Source: Hyaloperonospora brassicae
Taxonomy: Eukaryota; Oomycota; Peronosporomycetes; Peronosporales; Peronosporaceae
Direction of reading: 5' to 3'
DNA length: 64,000 bases
Assembly (NCBI GenBank): GCA_947650285.1
Contig: CANTFL010001335.1
Location: 186,001-250,000, forward strand
In this document: positions 23,717-32,273 of the stretch, in pieces
Position numbering within the stretch: the first letter of the stretch is position 1
Layout of the letters: each line of letters opens with the position of its first letter
Notes under the pieces: model-generated
The model's database searches: none
Told to the model about the DNA's origin: nothing
Seen by the model: only the letters and a program-made list of their open reading frames with translations
Program-made: the position numbers and the translations under genes

Positions 23717-24983
23717 CGGAAAGACCTGTCTGCACGTGATACAGTCCGAGACCGCCTGCCCGCGAGACACCACCTGCCTCGTCAAGTTGGCGATCCTGCC
23801 CGACGACGACCTGCCCTTCGCGTAGACAGCGATCTACCTGAGACTTGGCCGTCAGCAAGAGGGAGACTCTCGTCCATCTGTCTGTCCGTCTGTGGACCGC
23901 ATCCATCCGGTCACGTCGGTCACGGCTCGTCCTCCGTGGTCCACAGCAGCAGCAGCAGCAGACAGGACCTGCTCCATCAATACACACACACACACACACA
24001 CACATGACATTCCCCACTCGTCGGTCCCACTCGGCCCGAGTCCAACGCCCTCGTCAGCCAGCAAAGCCTTTTCCCACGCTTGGATCCAGCATCAAGTGCA
24101 CTGTACTTGTTCGTCTTCTCCTTCATCGCCGTCTTCTTCGTCTTCTTCCTCGTTTGTTCCGCTCCGTCGTCAGACGCGACAGACGGGAGACGCCGCGCGT
24201 CCGCCCGGCCCCTCCATCGCTCTCCTCCCCCCCCTCGCTGCCACCGCCTGGTCAAGACGTAACGGGAGAGCGTTTCTGCCGCTGGCGTCAGTAGCGGCAG
24301 CACCGGTCGCTCGGCCAACCGCAGCGCACTACAAAGTGGGGAGTGTCCGTCCGTCCGTGCGTCCGTCTGTCTGTCCACGTGAGTGCGCGTTCTGTTTTTG
24401 TCCAGTGTTGCCCCTCGTTTCTGCCCACCGAACCCTTTTCCTCGTCCGTGGCGTACTTGCGGTGCAGCACCGGGCCATCCATACTCTGCCCGAGATCTTG
24501 CGGTCGCGCGACCTGTTTCTACGCGCCCCGTCGTCGATCGTGCCAATGTCGCTGCAAGGCCGCGTTGCAGCAGACCCGAGCGAGCGCGCAATCGGTCGGG
24601 AGCTGCTGCCCGTAACTGGGCGACTGACTGACGGACCGACTGACTTACCGACCGACTGACTGACTGACTGACTGACTGAGCCATTGAGTGAGTGAGTGAG
24701 CAGTGCCTCCTCTTCTTCTCACCTCAGTCAGACAGAACTGGTTGGGTGGGTGAGCCATCTCGCATTTCTTTGCAGCCGCGAAAGAAGCGACACCACCCGC
24801 TGCCGGCAGCGACCGACTGCGTGCGTCGCCTCTACTGCCCGCCGCCCCCACTTGACGCGCCACAGAGAGACGTACAGAGACATACAGAGACGTACAGAGA
24901 CGTACAGAGAGAGAGAGCGCGCGCGCGACACCTGTGAGGCCCCGAGCGACCAGTAGGAGGCGGTGGGTGCAGCAGCGACCGCA
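23717..24983. other. 1.3-kb spacer rich in short tandem repeats, upstream of MO25
   Basis: No gene supported. Several simple repeats line up: AGC triplets (23944-23960), a CA run (about 23982-24004), GTCC/GTCT tetranucleotides (24346-24378), TGAC tetranucleotides (about 24621-24680) and a 10-bp unit (cgtacagaga, about five copies at 24861-24912) ending in a GA/CG tract. It must contain the 3' end of Rei1 and the MO25 promoter. Confidence 0.6.
24861..24930. repeat. 10-bp tandem repeat (CGTACAGAGA) just upstream of MO25
   Basis: About five direct copies of a 10-bp unit with single-base changes, running into GAGAGA and GCGCGCGC. It ends roughly 55 bp before the MO25 start codon, so it lies in the promoter or 5' leader. 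Confidence 0.75.
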
Positions 24984-26279
24984 ATGAACCGCGTCAACAC
25001 GTTCTTCTGGTCGCGGCTGAACCCGACGGGCGAACTCGTGCGGTCCGTGGACGTGTTGCTGCGCGAGCTCGTGCCGGACGACAAACTCGACGCGGCGTTC
25101 GAGAGCCTCAGCATCGCTGCGAGCTCCGGCGCGGCGCTCGTTGAGCTGAAAGCGCCCGCGGCGGCGGCCAAGACGGACGTTCCGCCGACGGCGACGGACG
25201 CGGGCGGCGAACCCGACTACGACGGCGCGCCGCCCGTCGACGACGAGTCGAGCGACGACGAGTCGACGAGCGAGAAGACCGTACCGGGCGAGCTCGAGCG
25301 CAAGTGGGCCAAAATCCGCGCCGTGTTCCACGACTGGGACGAGGAACAGGGCGACCGCGAGAAGAAGATGGACGACATGGCCGAGCTGCTGCTGCGCTAC
25401 CGCGTGCTGGAGAAAGTGCTGATGCCGAAAGTGCTGGGGCAGCTCACGTTCGAGACGCGCAAGTACGTGGGCCACGTGTTTCGGGCCATGACGGTGCACA
25501 ACCTGCGCGGCTTTATTGAGCTCATTGGCGAGCGGCCCGACATCATGCGGTGGCTCGTCGAGGGCTACAAGAACAACGACACGGCACTGATCTGCGGCTC
25601 GATGCTGCGCGACTGCTTTGAGCACCAGGCGCTCACGATGCTCTTCTTGCGGACCCTCGAGCCCGAGTTTGACTTTCTCTTTACAGTCACGATGGAGAAC
25701 AGCAACTTTGACATCTCGGCCGACGCGCTGATCAATATCTCGCGGCTCTTGACCGTGCACAAGAAGGTGACGGTCCAGCTCTTGGACGAGTCGTTCGACC
25801 ACATCTTTGGTCTGCTGAACGGCCTGCTGACGTCGGAGAACTATGCCACGAGACGTCAGGCGCTGCAGCTACTGTCCGAGTTGCTGCTCGATCCGGTGAA
25901 CTTTGCAGTGATGCAGCGGTACGTTGCGTCGCGGCAGTACTTGAAGCAGGTGATGCTGCTGCTGCGGGAACCGAGCGAGGCGTTGCGGATGGACGCTTTC
26001 CACGTGTTCAAGATCTTTGTGGCGAACCCGAACAAGTCGCCCGAGGTGGAGCAGCTCCTCGTGCGGAACCGCGAGAAGCTGCTCGCGTTCGTCAGCGACT
26101 TTGGCAAGAGCGCGTCGAACCGCGACTTTTTGCAGGAGAGGTCGTTGCTGGTGTTTGCGCTCGAGCGAATGGCGCAGCAGCAGCACAGTGCGGCGCCGGA
26201 GAAGGGGCAGGAGCGGCTTACGCGCGCAGCGTCGTTGTCGAGTGCCGATGCCAAAGTGGGTGCGAATCACCGAAAGTAG
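24984..26279 (+). CDS. MO25: MO25/CAB39-like scaffold with an acidic insertion
   Basis: MO25 is an armadillo-like helical-repeat scaffold that activates STE20/GCK kinases, classically LKB1-STRAD and in fungi the morphogenesis (RAM) network. The 431-residue product contains the MO25 core from about 105 to 400: the conserved NFDISADALINISRLLTVHK and YVASRQYLKQVMLLLREPS stretches and FHVFKIFVANPNKSPEV near the C-terminus. MO25 is usually about 340 residues. The surplus here is a low-complexity Ala/Asp/Glu linker at about 41-102 between the first helices and the repeat body, plus a short C-terminal tail. The ATG at 24984 is chosen because MNRVNTFFW matches the usual short N-terminus. Single exon. 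Confidence 0.85.
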   Translation: MNRVNTFFWSRLNPTGELVRSVDVLLRELVPDDKLDAAFESLSIAASSGAALVELKAPAAAAKTDVPPTATDAGGEPDYDGAPPVDDESSDDESTSEKTVPGELERKWAKIRAVFHDWDEEQGDREKKMDDMAELLLRYRVLEKVLMPKVLGQLTFETRKYVGHVFRAMTVHNLRGFIELIGERPDIMRWLVEGYKNNDTALICGSMLRDCFEHQALTMLFLRTLEPEFDFLFTVTMENSNFDISADALINISRLLTVHKKVTVQLLDESFDHIFGLLNGLLTSENYATRRQALQLLSELLLDPVNFAVMQRYVASRQYLKQVMLLLREPSEALRMDAFHVFKIFVANPNKSPEVEQLLVRNREKLLAFVSDFGKSASNRDFLQERSLLVFALERMAQQQHSAAPEKGQERLTRAASLSSADAKVGANHRK

Positions 26280-26964
26280 GCGAGTCGAGCCGGACGAGAG
26301 CAGCTCGCCGGGAGGTCAGGAGAGATACCAGTATTTAAGAGCACCGTAGAGGGAGTTTGCCAGGCGTGTGCACCGAGCACGATTCAGGCTGCGAGAAGAG
26401 AAGAGATGAAGACAAGAGAAGAGATGAAGACAAGAGAAGGGATGAAGACAAGAGAAGAGATGAAGAAGAAGAAGAAGAAGAAGAAGAAGAGATGAAGAAG
26501 AAGAGAGAAAGAGGGAAGAGAGAAAGAGAGGAGGAAGAAGTGGAAGTATATAGATAGCGATCATGTGCGTGTGTGTGTGTGTGTGCGTGTTGTTTCACGA
26601 CGGACAGGAGGAACCCATCCGTGCAATGGCTGCGAGACGCAGTCGTACATATGGCTACACTTGAGACTGGTCCAACACACCCCCTTCTTGGCGCGCGACA
26701 TGTGCCCATCACGGCCGCTCCTGTCTCGAGCTCGTGCTTCTGTTTTTCCCACACGGTGGCGCTCGTCGTGCCGTCGAGAAGCACGAGGGACGAGGACAGG
26801 CACGACGTTCGGTGGTCGAGCGACGGACGGACGGACGGACTAACTGACTGAGCAATCGCTCGAGGGCCCCGCAGTGCACTTCCCACCGCCAATAGCAGCA
26901 GCAGCAGAGCGGTCTCTACGTCGACAACACCCAAAGGCCCTCTCGCACCTGCGCGTCCGCCGCC
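26280..26964. other. Spacer between MO25 and PX genes
   Basis: About 680 bp holding a purine-rich minisatellite (annotated separately), a GT run at about 26567-26586 and short frames of low complexity. The downstream half must contain the PX gene promoter; GAC/GGAC tetranucleotides at 26823-26840 are another simple repeat. Confidence 0.55.
26394..26545. repeat. Purine-rich minisatellite (18-bp unit) and GAA run
   Basis: Around 3.5 copies of an 18-bp unit (agaagagatgaagacaag) are followed by a run of GAA triplets (about 26463-26490) and further GA-rich sequence. The strand asymmetry is strong, with almost only A and G over 150 bp. Such tracts can adopt triplex structure; whether this one does is not shown by the sequence. 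Confidence 0.8.
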
Positions 26965-27879
26965 ATGATCGACGAAGACTCCATGTCGGTCGTCATCACG
27001 GCGTGCAAAGAAGTCGAGAGCGACTCGACGCTCGAGCGCGACGACCGCGACGCCAAAGGCCATGGCAAGGGCCACACGTACACCATGTACACGGTCTTTG
27101 TGCGCAACGTGACGACCGGCGGCAAGTGCGTTGTCCGACGGCGGTACTCGGACTTCTACAAGCTGCGCAAGGAGCTCACGGAGCTCGTGTCGTGGGGCCA
27201 CTGCAGCGCCTGCGACCACTACCAGCAGCAGATTGCCGCGTACCCGTTTCCCCGTCGACGTCTCTTGCGCTCGAGTCGCGCGGCCGTCGTGAAGGAGCGC
27301 ATGGACAGTCTCGGCCTGTTCCTGCGGCACTTGCTGCTGTGCATTATGGCGCGCAGCTTCGAGAGCTGTTCGCAGGCGTCCGAGAACATTGAGCGCTGCA
27401 TCTTGACGTCGTTCTTGCAGATGGACTCGAGCGAGAGTCTGTTTGCGACGACGGCGTCCAAGCAGCGGCCTATTGAGATGTTGCAGGCGATGGAGGAGAA
27501 GCGGCAGCAGCAGATCAAGGCCGCAGGACTCCGCACAAAGACGTTGGCGTACCCGACGCCGTCGGACCGAACGGAGCGCTCGACGCTGGCTCGGAACCAG
27601 CACCAGGTCGGGACCGACACGTGCCACCTCTGTCTGCAAAAGTGGACGCACTGCTATTGCAACAGCGACCAGGACAGCGTGTACGCGGTGCAGAGTGGTC
27701 CGGCAGTGCACGACGCCGAGGGCATTGCCGAGTCGGCACTGGACGACCCGAGCGCCTCTGCGGGGGACAGTGACGACGCCAGTCGATGCAGTCGGTGCGA
27801 GAACGACTGGAACCACTGCTTCTGTTCGCAGCAGCTGTCCCCCACGGCGTCGTCAGTGTGTACGGACACGGAGCTATAG
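26965..27879 (+). CDS. PX-domain protein with duplicated C-x2-C-x3-W-x-H-C-x-C motif
   Basis: PX domains bind phosphoinositides, mostly PI3P, and place proteins on endosomes. This 304-residue single-exon product has a PX domain at about 5-150: the basic RRRYSDFYKLR (58-68), the proline loop AAYPFPRRRL (91-100) and the downstream helix. A Cys/His-containing insert (WGHCSACDHY) lies before the proline loop. The C-terminal half holds two copies of an identically spaced motif, CHLCLQKWTHCYC (about 220-232) and CSRCENDWNHCFC (about 275-287), each with four Cys and one His and hence a likely zinc site. I do not know this motif from any sorting nexin. The start lies in a good context (CGCCATGA). Confidence 0.78.
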   Translation: MIDEDSMSVVITACKEVESDSTLERDDRDAKGHGKGHTYTMYTVFVRNVTTGGKCVVRRRYSDFYKLRKELTELVSWGHCSACDHYQQQIAAYPFPRRRLLRSSRAAVVKERMDSLGLFLRHLLLCIMARSFESCSQASENIERCILTSFLQMDSSESLFATTASKQRPIEMLQAMEEKRQQQIKAAGLRTKTLAYPTPSDRTERSTLARNQHQVGTDTCHLCLQKWTHCYCNSDQDSVYAVQSGPAVHDAEGIAESALDDPSASAGDSDDASRCSRCENDWNHCFCSQQLSPTASSVCTDTEL

Positions 27880-28058
27880 ACGACATGATGATGATAAAGT
27901 AGCACTACGAAGACATAACTATACATACAGCGCAACTACACACAACTTCCTGCAGTGTGCATGCGTTGGTCCGTCCGCAGTGTTTCCACGAAGAAACCCG
28001 TTTTGACATGACTATGACGTATGAAGTCAGATATGTTGGTAATACTACAATTACCGAC

Positions 28059-28096
<38 letters not shown>

Positions 28097-28295
28097 ATAC
28101 AAGCACTTGGAGTAGGAGTCGTATCGATGTATTAGCAGGAGTAGTGACCTCGTCATACTGACTACTATTATTTAGTAGCATTCGTTTTTACATTATTCTT
28201 GCTCGCCCATTATTGCTATTGTCGCTTTTGGCTCCACTCGTCCACTTGTTTGGCAATAATTGTGCCGCCTCGATCGAGCTTTGCGTGCCTCGACA
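27880..28295. other. Spacer between PX and Las1 genes
   Basis: About 400 bp with no gene. It holds a TAG/AGT trinucleotide run at 28060-28096 (around 12 copies). The Las1 frame is open from 28260, but the first ATG is at 28296. Confidence 0.65.
28060..28096. repeat. AGT trinucleotide microsatellite
   Basis: About twelve uninterrupted AGT triplets between the PX and Las1 genes, likely length-variable between isolates. Confidence 0.9.
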
Positions 28296-30055
28296 ATGAC
28301 TGGGCGCAAGAGCGCCGTCCCGTGGCGCACGTGGACCGAGTGGCAGGACGTGCGCGAAGGGCTCTTCAGCCGCGACCTCTACGCGCAGCAGCGCAGCATC
28401 GCCCGCGTCGCGGCCTGGCGGAGCCGCATGCAGCTCCCCGTGGCCGTCAACGCCACGGCGCAGCTGGCGGAGCTCCAGCTCCACGAGGCTATGGCCCAGC
28501 ACCATCACCACGCCGTCGGCGTCAGCTCGCGGTCGCACATGGAGCTGTCGCTTCTGTACGCGAACGTCGTTGTGCGCTGCGTGAACGGCCTCGTCGACGG
28601 GTCGCAGAGAGGCGCGTACGCGATGGCCGTGAGCACATTGGCTCAGCGCATTGGCATTCCGCTGTGGGTCGTGGATTTGCGACACGAGTCGACGCACAAT
28701 CAGCTGCCGTCGCTATCGGTGCTCCGGTTCGCTGCTCGTCATTTGCTGGCGTGGCTGCGGGTCAATTACTGGGGAGCTCAGGAAGAGCTGATCCGCGAAC
28801 AGGTGCAGCACGTGGCCCAGTGGCTATTGGCGCAGTTGCCGCACTTGCATCGAGAGCCACGAAGTGATGAGGAGCAGGTAGAGTTGAGGCTGGAGGAGGA
28901 GGCTGTTGAGGGGCAAACGATGCCAAAGTTGAGGCTGGATGTGGAGAATCTGCGGAACATTGTGGGGCCTTTGCTGGTGAACGGCGAGCACTTTCGAGAG
29001 CGTGTCGCACCGTGCGGACTGTTTTTCCTGACCGCGTCTGTGGCGGTAGAGGGACAAGAAGTGAGGGACGCTGTGGACGTGTTCCAGGAAGAATTGGATG
29101 CAGCAGTTGCGTTGTTGCTGCGGCTTCAGCCATTGTGGAGGAGCTTCAGTGCGTTGTTGCTAGCAACCCTCTGTCACAAAGTATTTGACGACCTTTGTTC
29201 ACCGACGTCTCGTTGTTCGAGTGAAGACGACAGTGGACAAAGCATACACGGCAAACAGGACGAGCACACTTTTGGGACGAACGAGATGGAGATGACATTG
29301 CAGTGGATCAAGTTCATGGCAAGCAGCGAGTATCGTGAGAAAGTCAAGCTTCAGATCGGCCCTGTTGAGGACTTGTGCCACTGCGGCGCTGAGATGCTAG
29401 TCCTTGCTGAGAGACTGAAGTCTGACGGTGTTGCAAGTGGTCGAACGGAGCTATTGGAGCGTTTGCTAGCCGCGCTAAGATTCAGCAGGGCGGTCCGAAA
29501 CCATCCATTGCTTGCAACTGAAGCGGCGATTGCCACTAGCTTAGCCTCCCAGTCTGCATCAGGTTGGACCCAGCTTCCTGCGTGGGCGGAGAGCCCCATT
29601 GGTCTTCGCTATCGCTTCACACCTTCCCACGCCTTGAACCAGCACCAAGTGCGTGAGTACGCGTTTGACGATGATAGTCTCACGTCAGACACGACGACAT
29701 TTGTCGCTCCTGATGATGACGTGGAAGCGCAAGATGCAAACACAAGCGATGTTGACGCTGTCATGGAAGACTTGGACGCAGCCTATATGGCCACACTCCA
29801 ACGGATCGTTACTCTGCAAGCCACGATTGCCCGAGATGGCCTTCGGCAAGGCGGCAGCACGACGGTGTTGCCAAAACTAGAGCTTCAGCGCATTCAAGAG
29901 GAGATTGAGATTTGGTGAGCTGGTCTCGTTGTGGAGGAAGACTACACACCAGGCAATGCGGCTCACAGAGCTGTGGTGCGCACACTCGCTGTTTGCAAAG
30001 GTTCCCACTGTTCGGGTCGAGCAATACAAGGACCGGTACACACAACGCCGTCTGA
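28296..30055 (+). CDS. LAS1: Las1-type HEPN endonuclease of pre-rRNA processing
   Basis: Las1, with Grc3, cuts ITS2 in the nucleolus during 60S maturation. The main exon (28296-29914) starts MTGRKSAVPWRTWTEW and has the HEPN catalytic motif RHESTH at residues 129-134 inside RIGIPLWVVDLRHESTHNQL, the strongest signature of the family. The rest is poorly conserved and acidic, as in other Las1 proteins. Reading on without splicing, the frame ends at a TGA at 29916-29918 (541 residues). A GTGAGC donor overlaps that stop, and splicing to 30001 would replace the last residues with about 17 others (FPLFGSSN...) ending at 30055. The catalytic part is unaffected either way. The gene converges on HslU, 62 bp away. 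Confidence 0.82.
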
Positions 30056-30117
30056 CGCACGTTTCGTCTTTCATTGTTGGGACCCAAGACTGGAGCAAGC
30101 TCACTTCTACCACAAGT

Positions 30118-31662
30118 CTACAGAATGAACTTCGACAGGTCCGTCGTCTTCATGAGCTTGCCTACGCGCTCGAGCACAAATTCCTTCGTGATGGTGACAG
30201 TGGATCCAGGGGTCATCTCGGAACTGTCGAAGCTAATGTCCTCCACCACCTTCTCAACCACCGTGTGCAGGCGTCGGGCACCGATGTTTTCCACGGTCTG
30301 GTTGACCTCCGCAGCTACACGGGCAATCTCACGGATAGCATCGGTGGTGAAGTCCAGCGTGACGCCTTCTGTCTTGATGAGCTCAATCTGCTGCTTGATG
30401 AGGTTCGTCACGGGCTCTGTCAGGATCCGGTGCAAGTCTTCTTCTGTCAGCCCCTTGAGCTCAACACGAATCGGCAAGCGACCTTGCAGCTCAGCGAGCA
30501 GGTCCGACGGTTTTGACGAGTGGAACGCACCCGAACCAACAAACAGTATGTGGTCCGTGTTGACATTGCCGTGCTTTGTCGAAATGACGCTGCCTTCAAT
30601 CAGCGGCAACAAGTCACGCTGCACGCCCTCGCTGCTCGGGTCCGAAGAGCGGCGGAAGTCTCCGCTCGAGCAGATCTTGTCGATCTCATCGATAAACACA
30701 ATCCCATTCTCTTCCGTCTCCTGTATCGCTTCACGCACAACGTCCGTCATGTCAATAGCATTGTCCATCTCCATGTCTTCAAACACACCACGCGACTCGG
30801 CGATCGTCATGCGTTTGCGTTCCTTCTTCTTCTCGCCAAACGCCCGACCAAACACTTCCATGGAAATGCCCTTCCCTTCGCCACCGACAAACGAGATCGG
30901 CTGGTTGCCAGCGTTCTTGGCAGCCGGCACGTCAAACTCAATGATCCGATCTTCCAGTTCACCCGCCGTCAGCAGCCGCTCAAACGTCGCGCGCGAGCGC
31001 TCCAGCGCGTTCGTGCCCGTGAGCACATCAAGGATCCGGGTTTCCACCAGATGCTGCACTTGCTTGCGCAGTCGCTCTTTGCGCGCCTTCTTGACCATAT
31101 TGATCGCGTTTTCCACCAGGTCCCGAATGATCTGGTCCACGTCGCGGCCGTGGAAGCCCACTTCCGTGAACTTGGTCGCCTCCACCTTGACGAACGGGGC
31201 CTCGGACAGCTTCGCCAGTCGGCGCGCAATCTCCGTCTTGCCGCACCCCGTGGGGCCAATCATCAGAATGTTCTTGGGACTCACTTCCTGGCGCAGCTCG
31301 TCCGAGATCTTCTGCCGTCGCCAGCGGTTGCGCAGCGCAATAGCCACCGCGCGCTTGGCGTCTGCTTGGCCCACAATGTACTTGTTCAGCTGCTCGACCA
31401 CTTCACGGGGCTTCAACTTGCGCCCCACTTCGCCGCTCTCGTCGTCGTCGTCGTCATCGGCGGCGTTCGCGTCGTTCACCACTTGCACTGCGATCGACGC
31501 GTCGTCTTCCGACGCCTTTGGGATCGCAGTCGAGAGCGACCGGAGCGGCGACAGGTGCGGACGGCAGTCGAGCGACAGCGCTGCACGCGAGTGGCCCGCG
31601 GGCGAGCGACGGGCGGTCTGAGCGCGGCGCGCGAAGCTCTGGAGCACGTGGACGCGACGCAT
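30118..31662 (-). CDS. HSLU: Mitochondrial HslU (ClpY) ATPase
   Basis: HslU is the AAA+ unfoldase that feeds substrates to the HslV peptidase; in eukaryotes the pair is mitochondrial and patchily retained. The 514-residue product begins with an Arg-rich presequence and has a run of six Asp at 69-74. Walker A GPTGCGKT is at 136-143, the pore loop context EVGFHGRDV at about 167-175 and Walker B IVFIDEID at 321-328. It ends in DLSKFIL, the HslU tail that inserts into HslV. The I-domain (about 190-320) is full length. ClpX is excluded by the GFHGRDV pore segment and this tail. Single exon. HslV is not in this window. Confidence 0.93.
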   Translation of the reverse strand: MRRVHVLQSFARRAQTARRSPAGHSRAALSLDCRPHLSPLRSLSTAIPKASEDDASIAVQVVNDANAADDDDDDESGEVGRKLKPREVVEQLNKYIVGQADAKRAVAIALRNRWRRQKISDELRQEVSPKNILMIGPTGCGKTEIARRLAKLSEAPFVKVEATKFTEVGFHGRDVDQIIRDLVENAINMVKKARKERLRKQVQHLVETRILDVLTGTNALERSRATFERLLTAGELEDRIIEFDVPAAKNAGNQPISFVGGEGKGISMEVFGRAFGEKKKERKRMTIAESRGVFEDMEMDNAIDMTDVVREAIQETEENGIVFIDEIDKICSSGDFRRSSDPSSEGVQRDLLPLIEGSVISTKHGNVNTDHILFVGSGAFHSSKPSDLLAELQGRLPIRVELKGLTEEDLHRILTEPVTNLIKQQIELIKTEGVTLDFTTDAIREIARVAAEVNQTVENIGARRLHTVVEKVVEDISFDSSEMTPGSTVTITKEFVLERVGKLMKTTDLSKFIL

Positions 31663-32273
31663 GTCCGACTACTGATCGCTCGCTCACTGACGGGGAAGAA
31701 GAACGAGGGGCCACGTCAAAACAACGGAGAGAGAGCGATCAAGATGGCTACATTCCCTCGTCTGCTCGGGAGGTGGGTGGGTGGGTGTTTTCGTCCAATC
31801 GGCGTCGAGGCGCGTGGAGTCGATGTGGTCCACGTCAAAACAACGGAGAGAGAGCGATCAAGATGGCTACATTCCCTCGTCTGCTCGGGAGGTGGGTGGG
31901 TGGGTGTTTTCGTCCAATCGGCGTCGAGGCGCGTGAAGTCGATGTGGTCCACGTCAAAACAACGGAGAGAGAGCGATCAAGATGGCTACATTCCCTCGTC
32001 TGCTCGGGAGGTGGGTGGGTGGGTGTTTTCGGCTAATCGGCGTCGAGGCGCGTGAAGTCGACGTGGTCCACGTCAAAACAACGGAGAGAGAGCGATCAAG
32101 ATGGCTACATTCCCTCGTCTGCTCGGGAGGTGGGTGGGTGGGTGTTTTCGTCCAATCGGCGTCGAGGTGCGTGAAGTCGATGTGGTCCACGTCCATCGCG
32201 GCGTCTCGGCGTAACGGATCGACCATCACTCTGCTCGCCAGAGTGTAACCCACCAGCAGCTGCGCACTCGAGG
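31663..32273. promoter_or_regulatory. Shared divergent promoter, HslU / Listerin, filled by a minisatellite
   Basis: A 611-bp interval between start codons on opposite strands. About 480 bp of it is the 119-bp tandem repeat described separately, leaving roughly 50 bp at the HslU side and 80 bp at the Listerin side. Any upstream control element is therefore either in the repeat units or very close to the genes. Confidence 0.6.
31711..32193. repeat. 119-bp tandem repeat, four copies
   Basis: The landmark CCACGTCAAA begins at 31711, 31830, 31949 and 32068, an exact 119-bp period; a fifth partial start (CCACGTCCAT) at 32187 diverges. The copies are almost identical and differ at a few bases (for example GTGGAGTC or GTGAAGTC, TTCGTCCAATC or TTCGGCTAATC). 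Each unit contains GAGAGAGAGCGATCAAG and GGTGGGTGGGTG blocks. The period is not a multiple of three, so the open frames that cross it are artefacts of the repeat. Confidence 0.95.

Noticed and set aside
24645..25802. A 385-codon - strand frame opposite MO25
   Set aside because: Antisense shadow of a GC-rich gene; no domain, His/Arg/Val-rich composition typical of such shadows.
30520..32055. A 511-codon + strand frame running over HslU and the 119-bp repeat
   Set aside because: It is antisense to HslU, whose motifs are unambiguous, and its end is created by the repeat reading in all frames.
31711..32193. CRISPR-like array
   Set aside because: The units are contiguous 119-bp tandem copies with no spacers, in a eukaryotic promoter.
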